Of a stretch of 32,010 bases of DNA, positions 1 through 7,299 are shown in pieces. Made by a program: the position numbers and the translations under genes. Positions within the stretch are counted from its first letter, which is position 1; the number at the start of each line of letters is the position of its first letter. The notes beneath the pieces were generated by a model. That model did no database searches and was not told the origin of the DNA. It saw only the letters and a program-made list of their open reading frames with translations. The DNA comes from Phycisphaerales bacterium (GTDB taxonomy: Bacteria; Planctomycetota; Phycisphaerae; UBA1845): NCBI GenBank assembly GCA_003597935.1, contig QZJT01000026.1, positions 1 to 32,010 on the forward strand, in the 5' to 3' direction.

Positions 1-123
1 CGTTCGCGGCCCGCCGGGTCGGCAAGTCGATGGCGACGGTTGGTGTACGCCCAACCAAACTAAGACAGACCGCTGCCTCCCCACCGGACCTGCACGAGCT
101 ATGGCGAAACACATGCCCAAAGC

Positions 124-1224
124 CTACGGAGGGCAACTACAGTTCACATAGACCGACCTCTCCGCGTAGTTGTCCCCGCAGTCGTCGGCGGTGGTCCACG
201 CCTTCCAGTACTGCGTTCGATTGCAGAGCAGCCCGCCGCCAAGACAGATGTTCTGTGGACAGAGACCTCCATACTGGAGGCCGAAATCCCTGAAGCTGTT
301 TCCCGGTATCACGCCGCTGTCATAAGTGAATACACATGAACAGCGGTTGTTCCGACAGGGCGGTTCACCCCGATCAGCGTCCAAAGTGAAATGCCACTTG
401 ACGGATGGGGAAGCGTCCCTCCCTCGATTGTAGATGCGTACCCGTGGGAATACCGTACCACCGCACTTGCAAATGCGCGTGGGCGTGGGATCTATGATCG
501 CGAATTCGAGATCCCAATCATCACGAACCACACCGAGGCTACCAACCGGAGCACAGTCGTTTTCGGGATTAACGTCGCCCTGGAGCGTCGTGCATGCCCG
601 AACCGCATTGGGACACGGCGACTCGCACGGCAGGTTGCAGGCGGTAACCAGGATCGGGTCTGAAAGGACATCCCTGCGTTCGCCGGGGGCCATGTTCTCC
701 GCGATGAACGAACCGCGCTTCTCGCCCACCCATGCTTCTCCCGGGATGTTCGCAGGCTCGCACCCCTTGTTCTCGACCGTCACCTTCACCCGTACCGAAT
801 CACCGTTGCGAACTTCGGACGGATGGGAAATGGCGATCGCGGCCGCGTCCGGATCCTCGCACCCCACAAAACACGACTCGCGCTTTCCCTTGACCTTGCA
901 GAATCCCGGACCTTCGTCCGGGCAGGCCATGCGCTTGTCCTTGTATTTGCGACGGCAGTCCTGGACCTCGTTGCACGGCCTGTCCGTTTCCAGGACCGAA
1001 CCGACCGCCGGACAATTCGGGCAGCCGATTTTGGCCTTGCTGCGCTCCACGAGGTAGTGGCACAGGCCCGCTTCGGACGCAAACGGATCACCGTACGGGT
1101 CGAACGGCGCCTCGAAGTACGCCTCTCCGCCGAAGATCGCATCATCCACCGCACCTGAAAACTCCTGCCCCAGCGCCGAGACACTGAGCAACGCACCCAC
1201 CAGAGAGGCTACTGCGATCGTCAT
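124..1224 (-). CDS. Secreted Cys-rich protein with CARDB-like domains
   Basis: A 366-residue predicted exported protein. It opens with a short hydrophobic signal peptide (MTIAVASLVGALLSVSALGQ). A Cys-rich stretch follows, with CPNCP and several single Cys. Next come two segments resembling CARDB or other Ig-like adhesion folds: the first has the pattern 'VRVKVTVENKGCEPANIPGE', the second reads as 'FPRVRIYNRGRDASPSVKWH'. The C-terminus is again Cys-rich (ends NCSCPP). The start is the ATG at 1224 rather than the TTG one codon upstream, because a perfect AAGGAGGA (1230-1237, minus strand) sits 5 nt before the ATG. CARDB domains are known cell-adhesion-related modules. The actual role here is unknown, and extracellular or cell-surface location with disulfides is an inference. 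It lies downstream of the kinase gene on the same strand with a ~290-bp gap, so it probably has its own promoter. Confidence 0.72.
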   Translation of the reverse strand: MTIAVASLVGALLSVSALGQEFSGAVDDAIFGGEAYFEAPFDPYGDPFASEAGLCHYLVERSKAKIGCPNCPAVGSVLETDRPCNEVQDCRRKYKDKRMACPDEGPGFCKVKGKRESCFVGCEDPDAAAIAISHPSEVRNGDSVRVKVTVENKGCEPANIPGEAWVGEKRGSFIAENMAPGERRDVLSDPILVTACNLPCESPCPNAVRACTTLQGDVNPENDCAPVGSLGVVRDDWDLEFAIIDPTPTRICKCGGTVFPRVRIYNRGRDASPSVKWHFTLDADRGEPPCRNNRCSCVFTYDSGVIPGNSFRDFGLQYGGLCPQNICLGGGLLCNRTQYWKAWTTADDCGDNYAERSVYVNCSCPP

Positions 1225-1229
1225 CAACG

Positions 1230-1237
1230 TCCTCCTT
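1230..1237 (-). promoter_or_regulatory. Strong Shine-Dalgarno deciding the start of the CARDB-like gene
   Basis: On the minus strand this reads AAGGAGGA, 5 nt from the ATG at 1224 and only 2 nt from the in-frame TTG at 1227. The ATG is therefore preferred. Confidence 0.7.
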
Positions 1238-1516
1238 CAGTCGAGATGTAGAATGGGTCCAGCCTCCGCCCGCGCCGTGCGGTCGAGTAGGCCGGGGGAT
1301 AACCGGCCACGGAGGTCTCCGGACTCGCCATTAACCAGAGCGGAATCCGTTCCCGCCAGCGCCGCTATCGCCTGCCGGAATTCTCGCCGGGACCACTTTC
1401 CGCCCCGGCGGATCGGTCGGCTGACCGGACGGGTGGGGCTTGGGGTTCTTAGGTGGGAGGATGCCGCGGAACACTGCGGGACCGTCGGACGGCGAGGCCG
1501 GTTGGCGGGTCGAAAC

Positions 1517-4500
1517 CTACGGGGCCGGCGCCGGGACGAACTCGTCCGCCGCGATGTGCAGATTGTCGAACCAACCCACGACCGGGTCAGTGTCAGTGGC
1601 GCCCCCGACCAGGCACAAGCCGAGAGTCGCCGGGCCTTGGAGTTCCGGACTGCTCAACCCATTGAGAGTGGTTAATCCATCACCGCCGTCGTACTCCATA
1701 GCGATGGTCTGCCCGCGTCGGGAGATCCTCATGTTGATCGTCCCCGGCCGCGCCTCGACCGAGAGCTTCGCGCCGCACACGCCGGCGCGGATAAGAGAGT
1801 AGACGGCCGAGCTTCCGCCGAGATCGCTCGCCACCAGCATGAACGCCTGGCTGCGATTCGGAAGGGTCACGTATGCCCGCGCCCGGTATGCCTTTTCGAC
1901 GGGCAGGCTGTCATAGTGAAAGGTGAAGCAGGCTTCAAAGTCGCCGACCAGTGAGAATCGGGTCTTGACACCGGCGCTTCCGCGGTCCCCATCGCGGGTG
2001 CGAACAGCGCGTCCAACGCCGTTGTCAAGCACAAGCTCGAACGACGGGGAAGCGACGACTTGCAGACGCGGGTCCAGTTCTGGCCCATCGAAGTCCTCGA
2101 CGAGTTCCCGGCGATCAGTTACCAGCCTGGTTAAGGGTGACAGCAGACGTTTCATGCCTACCGTCAGATGCCCGGCGGACCGCAGCAGCAATACGTACGG
2201 GTCGTCGGATCGCGGCGGAAGCCATGCGACGGCAAGCGCGTCCTTGATGGCTCGCGGATATTCGCGGACTTCTTCCCACGGTCGGCCATCGTCGACGCTC
2301 ATGGCTTCCGCCAGTCGGCGCATCGCACCGATGGACATGTCGCTGTCGTTGACGGGGACCGGCGGTTGCGCTGCGTCAATCTCGTGGGCCGAGTCCTCCG
2401 CGCACGTGGACGGAACGGTCGACGATTGCACCACGCCCTCGAACATGCGTGCGCTCTCAAGATACGTTCGCAGCAGCTTGACGAGCGATGTCTGCGCGTC
2501 CGGGTGCTCATCAAGAGCCAGGCGCACCGCGTCGTGTTGCCCAGCCGGGTCCAGCGATGACCACCACCTGTCCATGGCTGCCACGAAGTCCCGGCGGAAC
2601 GCGCCGTAGGTGGGGAACTGCGGCCGCAGCAGCACCAGGGCCTGGTACATCACCAGCGCATCGCGCCATTGCTTTTCTCGTTCCAGGAACTGCGCGAAGT
2701 GTGCGCGGATAGTCGGCGCGCTTTGTGTCATCAGCATGTACTTGAGATAAAGCTGCCGCGCCCGCTGCGCATCGGTCAGCCCATCGTCGCCGACGACGTC
2801 ATAATCACGGGCGGCGTAGTAGTCGGCCCAGACGCGGCCGAGTGTCTGGTAGGGATTCGGGCCGCCGAGTTCTTCGGCGCGACGCAGAAACGCCGGGACG
2901 GCGTCCAGATCGCCGAGTCTGACGGCGGCATCAGCCAGATTGACGCACAGAAAGCCTACGGATGGAAACCACTGGCACGCCCGATCGAGGTGTCGATACG
3001 CCAGCGCCGGCCGGTCGCCCTCGAGGAGAAGTTGCCCCATCGCGGCATCCACGAGTCCGTCCGGCTCCAGTGTCCGCGCCTCCAGGAGACGCCACGCGCG
3101 ACCACACGGACCGGCATCACCGGTCAAATACGCCAGAAGTCCCATGCACCGAAGATCCTCGGCCGTCGCGGCTTCCAGAGTCGCGACGGGGAGGGTGAAC
3201 GTCGAATGCGCGAGTCGGGCCTCGCCATAGTCGCAGGTTCTGGGAGCGGTAGCGCGAAGAGCGCAGAGCAATTGCTCCGTTTCTCCGGGGTCATGCGGGC
3301 CGCCCCGCAGCTTCAGGAGCGTCTGGCGCGCCAGTGCGATGATGTTTCGTTCATCCAGAAGCCGCACTCGCTCCGCGCGCGTATAGGTGCTCCACAGGAA
3401 GGCGTCGTAGCGGTCGACAATCGCGGCGTATTGTTGGACGGCGGCTTCCTGGTGAATCGCGGGATTGGAGGGTTCATCGGCAGGACCGGTGCCGCGCAGA
3501 TCGGTCCATGCCAGCTCGGTGTACGTCGGGTCAAGCAGAGCCGCCTGGGCGTCTGCCATGCGTTCATCGATCCAACCCGGCAGAACGAACAGGTATGCCG
3601 TGCCAAGGACGGCGATCGCCAGACCCGCCGCCGCGCCCACGAGCGTACCCGCCAGAGTACGGCGGTTGCGGCCGGCCAGCTTGATCGCGCGTCGCACCAC
3701 GCCGGCCGGTCTGGCTTTGATGGGTTCCAGATTGAGCAGTCGCTCCAGGTCGTCGGCGAGCGCGTCGGCTGACTCATAACGGCGGCCAGGCTCGGGGCTC
3801 ATCGCCTTGGTGACGATCGTCTGCAAATCGTGGGAGAGTCTCGGGTTGACGCTCCGGAGCGGAACTGCGCGGCCGCTCTCGATGCCGCGCAGCACCTGGG
3901 TCATGCTCGTGCCCGCGAAGGGCAGCCGCAGCGCGAGGGCATGGTAGAGCGTCACGCCGAGGCTGTAGACGTCGCTGAGAGGCGTGACCCTCTCGGCGCC
4001 CATCCGCAACTGCTCCGGCGAGGCGTATGCCAGGGTGCCGACGAAGTGGCCCGTTTGGGTGATCCGGGTGGCTTCGCTCTCGCGGGCGAGGCCGAAGTCG
4101 GTCAACAGCGGCGTGCCGTCGCGCCGCAACAGGATGTTGGACGGCTTCACGTCACGATGCACCAGACCTTCGCGGTGGACCGCGCCTAACGCCCGTGCCA
4201 CACTGATGCCGACCCCGCAGATGAACATCGCGAAGGGCGCGGACGAGGACGGCGGCGACGGCGCCCCCAGAAAATCCCAGACATGGCCCATCTCCGGGGC
4301 GCGGGAGACGCCGCCGCTGCGGCCGCGGGCGGCGCCGTCCGCCGCCACGCCATCGACGGAAACGTACTCGATCAACTGTCCAAGCGTTTTGCCGTCCACC
4401 CACTCCATCGCGTAGGCGTAGACGCCGTGCTGTTCGATCACATCGTGGACCGCCACCACGTGGGGGTGCTTGAGCCGAGCGATGATCTTCGCTTCGTTCC

Positions 4501-4861
4501 TGAATCGCGCTCTGGCCCGATCCGACAGAGCGTGGGCCGCGGGAAGCACTTTCAATGCCACCGGCCGGCCGCCGAGGCGCTGCTGACGGGCCAGGAAGAC
4601 GGTTCCCATGCCGCCGCGGCCCAGTTCGGCGAGAAGCTCGTACCCCTTGAGCACCGGGTATCGGCGCGGGGCGCCGAACGTCACCTCGCGGGCGAGCTGA
4701 ACCATCCGCTCCGCCTCGGGGCGAAGGTGGTCGCGGCCGTCCAGCAGCCGGTCGAGGTCGACATCGTCCCCGTTCTCCAGCAGTTCGACGGCTTCATCGA
4801 AGATGCGGTCGATGAACTGCTGATCGTTGGCCGCCGTTTGGACCCTCTCGGGAACAGGCAT
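1517..4861 (-). CDS. Membrane-anchored Ser/Thr protein kinase with large C-terminal sensor region
   Basis: A 1114-residue PknB-type kinase. Residues 1-60 form a helical lead-in. The kinase domain spans about 72-375 with glycine loop GRGGMGTV (81-88), VALK lysine K104, HRDVKPSN (235-242), DFG (255-257) and SPEQ (281-284), so it looks catalytically intact. An unusual Ala/Gly/Pro/Ser-rich insert (about 168-210) lies between the hinge and the HRD loop. One transmembrane helix lies at about 402-427. The following ~450 residues are alpha-helical and TPR-like. The last ~190 residues, from about 'DFDGPELDPRLQVV', look like a concanavalin/LamG-type beta-sandwich similar to those attached to planctomycete proteins. 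The inferred topology is a cytoplasmic kinase with an extracytoplasmic sensor. The gene begins 37 bp after the ECF sigma gene on the same strand, which suggests a sigma/kinase operon. Ligand and substrate are unknown. Confidence 0.9.
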   Translation of the reverse strand: MPVPERVQTAANDQQFIDRIFDEAVELLENGDDVDLDRLLDGRDHLRPEAERMVQLAREVTFGAPRRYPVLKGYELLAELGRGGMGTVFLARQQRLGGRPVALKVLPAAHALSDRARARFRNEAKIIARLKHPHVVAVHDVIEQHGVYAYAMEWVDGKTLGQLIEYVSVDGVAADGAARGRSGGVSRAPEMGHVWDFLGAPSPPSSSAPFAMFICGVGISVARALGAVHREGLVHRDVKPSNILLRRDGTPLLTDFGLARESEATRITQTGHFVGTLAYASPEQLRMGAERVTPLSDVYSLGVTLYHALALRLPFAGTSMTQVLRGIESGRAVPLRSVNPRLSHDLQTIVTKAMSPEPGRRYESADALADDLERLLNLEPIKARPAGVVRRAIKLAGRNRRTLAGTLVGAAAGLAIAVLGTAYLFVLPGWIDERMADAQAALLDPTYTELAWTDLRGTGPADEPSNPAIHQEAAVQQYAAIVDRYDAFLWSTYTRAERVRLLDERNIIALARQTLLKLRGGPHDPGETEQLLCALRATAPRTCDYGEARLAHSTFTLPVATLEAATAEDLRCMGLLAYLTGDAGPCGRAWRLLEARTLEPDGLVDAAMGQLLLEGDRPALAYRHLDRACQWFPSVGFLCVNLADAAVRLGDLDAVPAFLRRAEELGGPNPYQTLGRVWADYYAARDYDVVGDDGLTDAQRARQLYLKYMLMTQSAPTIRAHFAQFLEREKQWRDALVMYQALVLLRPQFPTYGAFRRDFVAAMDRWWSSLDPAGQHDAVRLALDEHPDAQTSLVKLLRTYLESARMFEGVVQSSTVPSTCAEDSAHEIDAAQPPVPVNDSDMSIGAMRRLAEAMSVDDGRPWEEVREYPRAIKDALAVAWLPPRSDDPYVLLLRSAGHLTVGMKRLLSPLTRLVTDRRELVEDFDGPELDPRLQVVASPSFELVLDNGVGRAVRTRDGDRGSAGVKTRFSLVGDFEACFTFHYDSLPVEKAYRARAYVTLPNRSQAFMLVASDLGGSSAVYSLIRAGVCGAKLSVEARPGTINMRISRRGQTIAMEYDGGDGLTTLNGLSSPELQGPATLGLCLVGGATDTDPVVGWFDNLHIAADEFVPAPAP

Positions 4862-4898
4862 GGAATGATCCGCTCGCGCGCAACAACATTGGCGTCAT

Positions 4899-5552
4899 CT
4901 ATGGGACAGGAGCGGAGAATGCACCGTCGGCGGGCGCGGATTCGGCGAGTGTGCGGGATTGCGTCGCCCATTCAGCCCTGAGCCGCTCCTGATAGAGTTC
5001 CGCCCCCTTGCGGAACCGGTGCCGCACGGCCGAGGGGCCGATTTCCAGCCGCGCGGCCACCTCATCGATGGGGAGTTGCTCGAACAGGCGCATCCAGACG
5101 ACTTCGCGGAGGCCATCCGGAAGCGCCTCCAGCGCCGCCCGCATCGCGGCCGCCTGTTCCTTCTGGAGCGCGACGCGGCTGGGCGTGGTGCTGGCGACGG
5201 GGCCGGCCCAGGCGGAGCCGTTCGACTCGTCCGCGCCGCCGCCGGCCAGCGCGACCTGCGCCCGTCCGCCGCCGCGCTTCCGGGCGTCGTGATAGACGGC
5301 CGCGTCGCGAATGCGGTGGTCGGCGATGCTCAGCAGCCACGACCGGAATGACTTCAGCCCGCGCCACTCGCACTGCCGCCGATCGCGCCAGGCTTGCAGG
5401 AGCGTCTCCTGCCAGATGTCCTCCGGCTCGATCCGTTGCCGAAGGGCGACGCTCATGCGCCGCTCGATGACGAGCAGCATCGAGGCCGGTTGGAGCGCCT
5501 CGACAAGGTCGTCCCAGGTGCGCGGCACTTCGGATTGAAGCGGGTTTTCCAT
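4899..5552 (-). CDS. ECF-type RNA polymerase sigma factor
   Basis: A 217-residue sigma-70 family protein. Region 2 is at about 25-95 and contains EDIWQETLLQAWRDR and FRSWLLSIADHRIRD. A Gly/Ala-rich linker (about 96-128) leads to region 4 (about 130-188), with LPDGLREVVWMRLFEQ and the helix-turn-helix LPIDEVAARLEIGPSAVRHR. There is no extended region 3, as is normal for ECF factors. It is the first gene of a two-gene unit with the kinase immediately downstream. In Planctomycetota such pairs are commonly read as sigma factors whose activity is tied to a Ser/Thr kinase; that link is inferred here from adjacency only. No anti-sigma gene is visible. The start ATG has GGAG 3 nt upstream, closer than ideal. 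Confidence 0.9.
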   Translation of the reverse strand: MENPLQSEVPRTWDDLVEALQPASMLLVIERRMSVALRQRIEPEDIWQETLLQAWRDRRQCEWRGLKSFRSWLLSIADHRIRDAAVYHDARKRGGGRAQVALAGGGADESNGSAWAGPVASTTPSRVALQKEQAAAMRAALEALPDGLREVVWMRLFEQLPIDEVAARLEIGPSAVRHRFRKGAELYQERLRAEWATQSRTLAESAPADGAFSAPVP

Positions 5553-5588
5553 GTTCTCCGGCCGTGGATGAGTCGTTGCGATAGCAAC

Positions 5589-5618
5589 AGTCTACCTGCG
5601 GAACGTCGCCCAATACAA
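5589..5618 (-). promoter_or_regulatory. Candidate promoter of the sigma/kinase operon
   Basis: On the minus strand TTGTAT (5613-5618) is followed after 18 bp by TAGACT (5589-5594), about 36 bp before the sigma-factor start. It matches the sigma-70 consensus only moderately (4/6 in each box). Confidence 0.35.
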
Positions 5619-5636
5619 GACGCACGGACCGACGTG

Positions 5637-5775
5637 CCTCTTGCGGGGTGCGTGACAGAGTCGGCGGTCCCCCTGGGATCGCCAGGCTCCAGCCTGGCGG
5701 CTTCGGAGCGAGCCGCTGCGATTGGGAACCGAGTCTACATGGCAACCTCCGCGCGGGCCTCAAGCCCGCGGCTCG
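5637..5775. repeat. Dispersed palindromic repeat, copy 1 (~139 bp)
   Basis: Nearly identical to 5808-5944, with one 1-bp indel near the left end and a few substitutions. It contains two tight hairpins: GCCAGGCT-CC-AGCCTGGC (5681-5698) and a GCGGGC/GCCCGC stem (5753-5769). Both sit in the intergenic space and carry no credible gene. The hairpin-with-tiny-loop style matches short dispersed repeats common in GC-rich genomes. Confidence 0.85.
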
Positions 5776-5807
5776 CGAAAGTGACCCGCCGATACTGTCA
5801 CGCCCCC

Positions 5808-5944
5808 CCTCTTGCGGGCGCGTGACACAGTCGGCGGTCCCCCTGGGATCGCCAGGCTCCAGCCTGGCGGCTTCGGAGCGAGCCGCTGCGATTGGGAACC
5901 GAGTCTACATGGCAAACTCCGCGCGGGCTGAAGCCCGCGGCTCG
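5808..5944. repeat. Dispersed palindromic repeat, copy 2 (~137 bp)
   Basis: Second copy of the 5637-5775 element, offset about 170 bp. In this copy the right-hand hairpin is cleaner (GCGGGCT-GA-AGCCCGC). The boundary between copies is marked by the inverted repeat TGTCACGC (5796-5803) / GCGTGACA (5820-5827). The 5553-6089 gap therefore consists of the sigma promoter, this tandem pair and the promoter of the next gene. Confidence 0.85.
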
Positions 5945-6007
5945 TCTGGCGGTCCGGGCGATTCCGTCACGCAGACACCCCGACCCTGCGAACACGGATC
6001 CAGGGGC

Positions 6008-6036
6008 TTGACACCGGCGTCTGTTCGGTATATGTT
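6008..6036 (+). promoter_or_regulatory. Sigma-70-type promoter before the sigma-like gene
   Basis: Perfect TTGACA (6008-6013), a 17-bp spacer and TATGTT (6031-6036), lying 54 bp upstream of the ATG at 6090. An overlapping TATATG at 6029 could also serve as the -10. It follows directly after the palindromic repeat pair. Confidence 0.6.
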
Positions 6037-6089
6037 AGGTATCCGGTCGGGTGGCGGACCGGGTGAACCGGACGAGTGGGTGAGCGATC

Positions 6090-7058
6090 ATGGCGACGAC
6101 GACGATGGCGGCGCCGCTCACGGACGAGCAGCGGGAGCTGGTGGAACGGAATCTGGGGCTGGTGGCGGTACACCTCCGCCGCCACGTGGCGAACCTGGCC
6201 CAGCCGCGGCGGGAACGGGAGTGGGACGACCTGTTCCAGGAGGGCACGCTCGGGCTGATCCAGGCGGCGCGCAAGTTCAGGCCGGATGGGCAGATACCGT
6301 TTGCAGCCTTCGCGCTGCCGCGGATCCACCACGCGGTGAGCAAAGCCCTGCGACTCCGGTTCACGCTCGTCCGAGGTCCGGAGGGTCCGGGCGGGGATGA
6401 GCCGGACCCGGCGGCCGCGAGCCGGGCGGATCGGCCCCATCCCAGGCACGTGCCGACGGTTTCGCTGCTGAGCGACGACCCGATCGATCGGCGACCACCA
6501 CGGCCGAAGATTGACGCCGCGGTGGGCAGCGGGACCGTCGGGCAGCGGATCTGGGAGAAGCACACCCGTGCGGTTCGCCGGGTCGCAACCGCCCTGAAGC
6601 GGGCACGCGGCGCCAAGGCCGATCGAGCGGCGCTGATTGACGTGCTGATGGAAGAGCGGGCGTTGGTGGCCGAGCCGCACGAGCGCACGCCCTTGCGGCA
6701 GATCGCGCGGCAGACGGCCTCGTCGTATGCCCGGGTAGCGCAGACGGACAAGCAGATACGCGACGGGTTGCGGGCGGCGCTGGAAGGCGATCCCGAGTTT
6801 TCGATGCTGGCGACGCTGGTCCGCGAGCGGGACGAGGCGGCGGACGTGCCGTTGGACGCCGAGGTCGAACGGCGCCTGGCGGATGCCGTGGGCGAGGCGT
6901 TCCTGGCCCGTTTCGAGGCGGCGGACGCGCCGGCGCGAGACGCCCTGGCCTACCGGCTGCTGGCAGCACACTGCGGCGGCGATTTCGCTCGCTTCATCCG
7001 GGCCACGTTCCGCCGCCTTGACCCGGTGGCGCGCGAAATGCTGCTGGCGGGGGATTAA
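6090..7058 (+). CDS. Sigma-70 region 2 protein lacking a recognisable region 4
   Basis: A 322-residue protein. Residues 11-88 are a clear sigma-70 region 2: a helix like ELVERNLGLVAVHLRRHV, then EWDDLFQEGTLGLIQAARKF, then FAAFALPRIHHAVSKAL. A charged, low-complexity linker (about 95-170) follows. A helical segment at about 208-242 (TPLRQIARQTASSYARV) faintly resembles region 3 or an HTH. I cannot find a standard region 4 (the -35-binding HTH) in the C-terminal ~80 residues. It may be a divergent sigma factor with non-canonical promoter contacts, or a sigma-derived regulator. The ATG at 6090 follows GGTGAG at moderate spacing. The gene is monocistronic in this view. Confidence 0.75.
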   Translation: MATTTMAAPLTDEQRELVERNLGLVAVHLRRHVANLAQPRREREWDDLFQEGTLGLIQAARKFRPDGQIPFAAFALPRIHHAVSKALRLRFTLVRGPEGPGGDEPDPAAASRADRPHPRHVPTVSLLSDDPIDRRPPRPKIDAAVGSGTVGQRIWEKHTRAVRRVATALKRARGAKADRAALIDVLMEERALVAEPHERTPLRQIARQTASSYARVAQTDKQIRDGLRAALEGDPEFSMLATLVRERDEAADVPLDAEVERRLADAVGEAFLARFEAADAPARDALAYRLLAAHCGGDFARFIRATFRRLDPVAREMLLAGD

Positions 7059-7149
7059 GGATGAACCGTCCGGGAGTCGCCCCCCCGCGCCGATCCCCCG
7101 GAGCCCGCGCCGGTCCCGGTCCCGGTTCGCGAAACGTCCGTTTTTGCCC

Positions 7150-7178
7150 TTGGCGGCGGGGGGCGGTTGCTGTATAAT
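7150..7178 (+). promoter_or_regulatory. Promoter of the M14 carboxypeptidase gene
   Basis: TTGGCG (7150-7155), a 17-bp spacer and a perfect TATAAT (7173-7178). This predicts a leader of about 115 nt before the ATG at 7300. Confidence 0.6.
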
Positions 7179-7287
7179 CGGGGCGGTTGTTAAGCCTTCA
7201 GAAGCCCGCCTGCCGCGGTGGGGAGGCGTCGCAGCGTGCGACATTCCGCGGATCATGCACCCGGGCTTTTTCCATCCTACCGTGGGT

Positions 7288-7295
7288 AAGGAGGT
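7288..7295 (+). promoter_or_regulatory. Ribosome binding site deciding the start of the M14 gene
   Basis: AAGGAGGT, a full anti-Shine-Dalgarno match, 4 nt before the ATG at 7300. Confidence 0.75.
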
Positions 7296-7299
7296 TTCC

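Noticed and set aside
30..293. 87-codon plus-strand frame at the left edge
   Set aside because: Overlaps the C-terminal coding part of the secreted Cys-rich protein and reads as low-complexity Arg/Ser/Pro.
2669..3772. Plus-strand open frame of 367 codons inside the kinase gene
   Set aside because: Antisense to a clear kinase/TPR protein and compositionally abnormal.
5637..5944. CRISPR-like array
   Set aside because: Only two long copies, with internal hairpins and no short regular repeats, spacers or cas genes.
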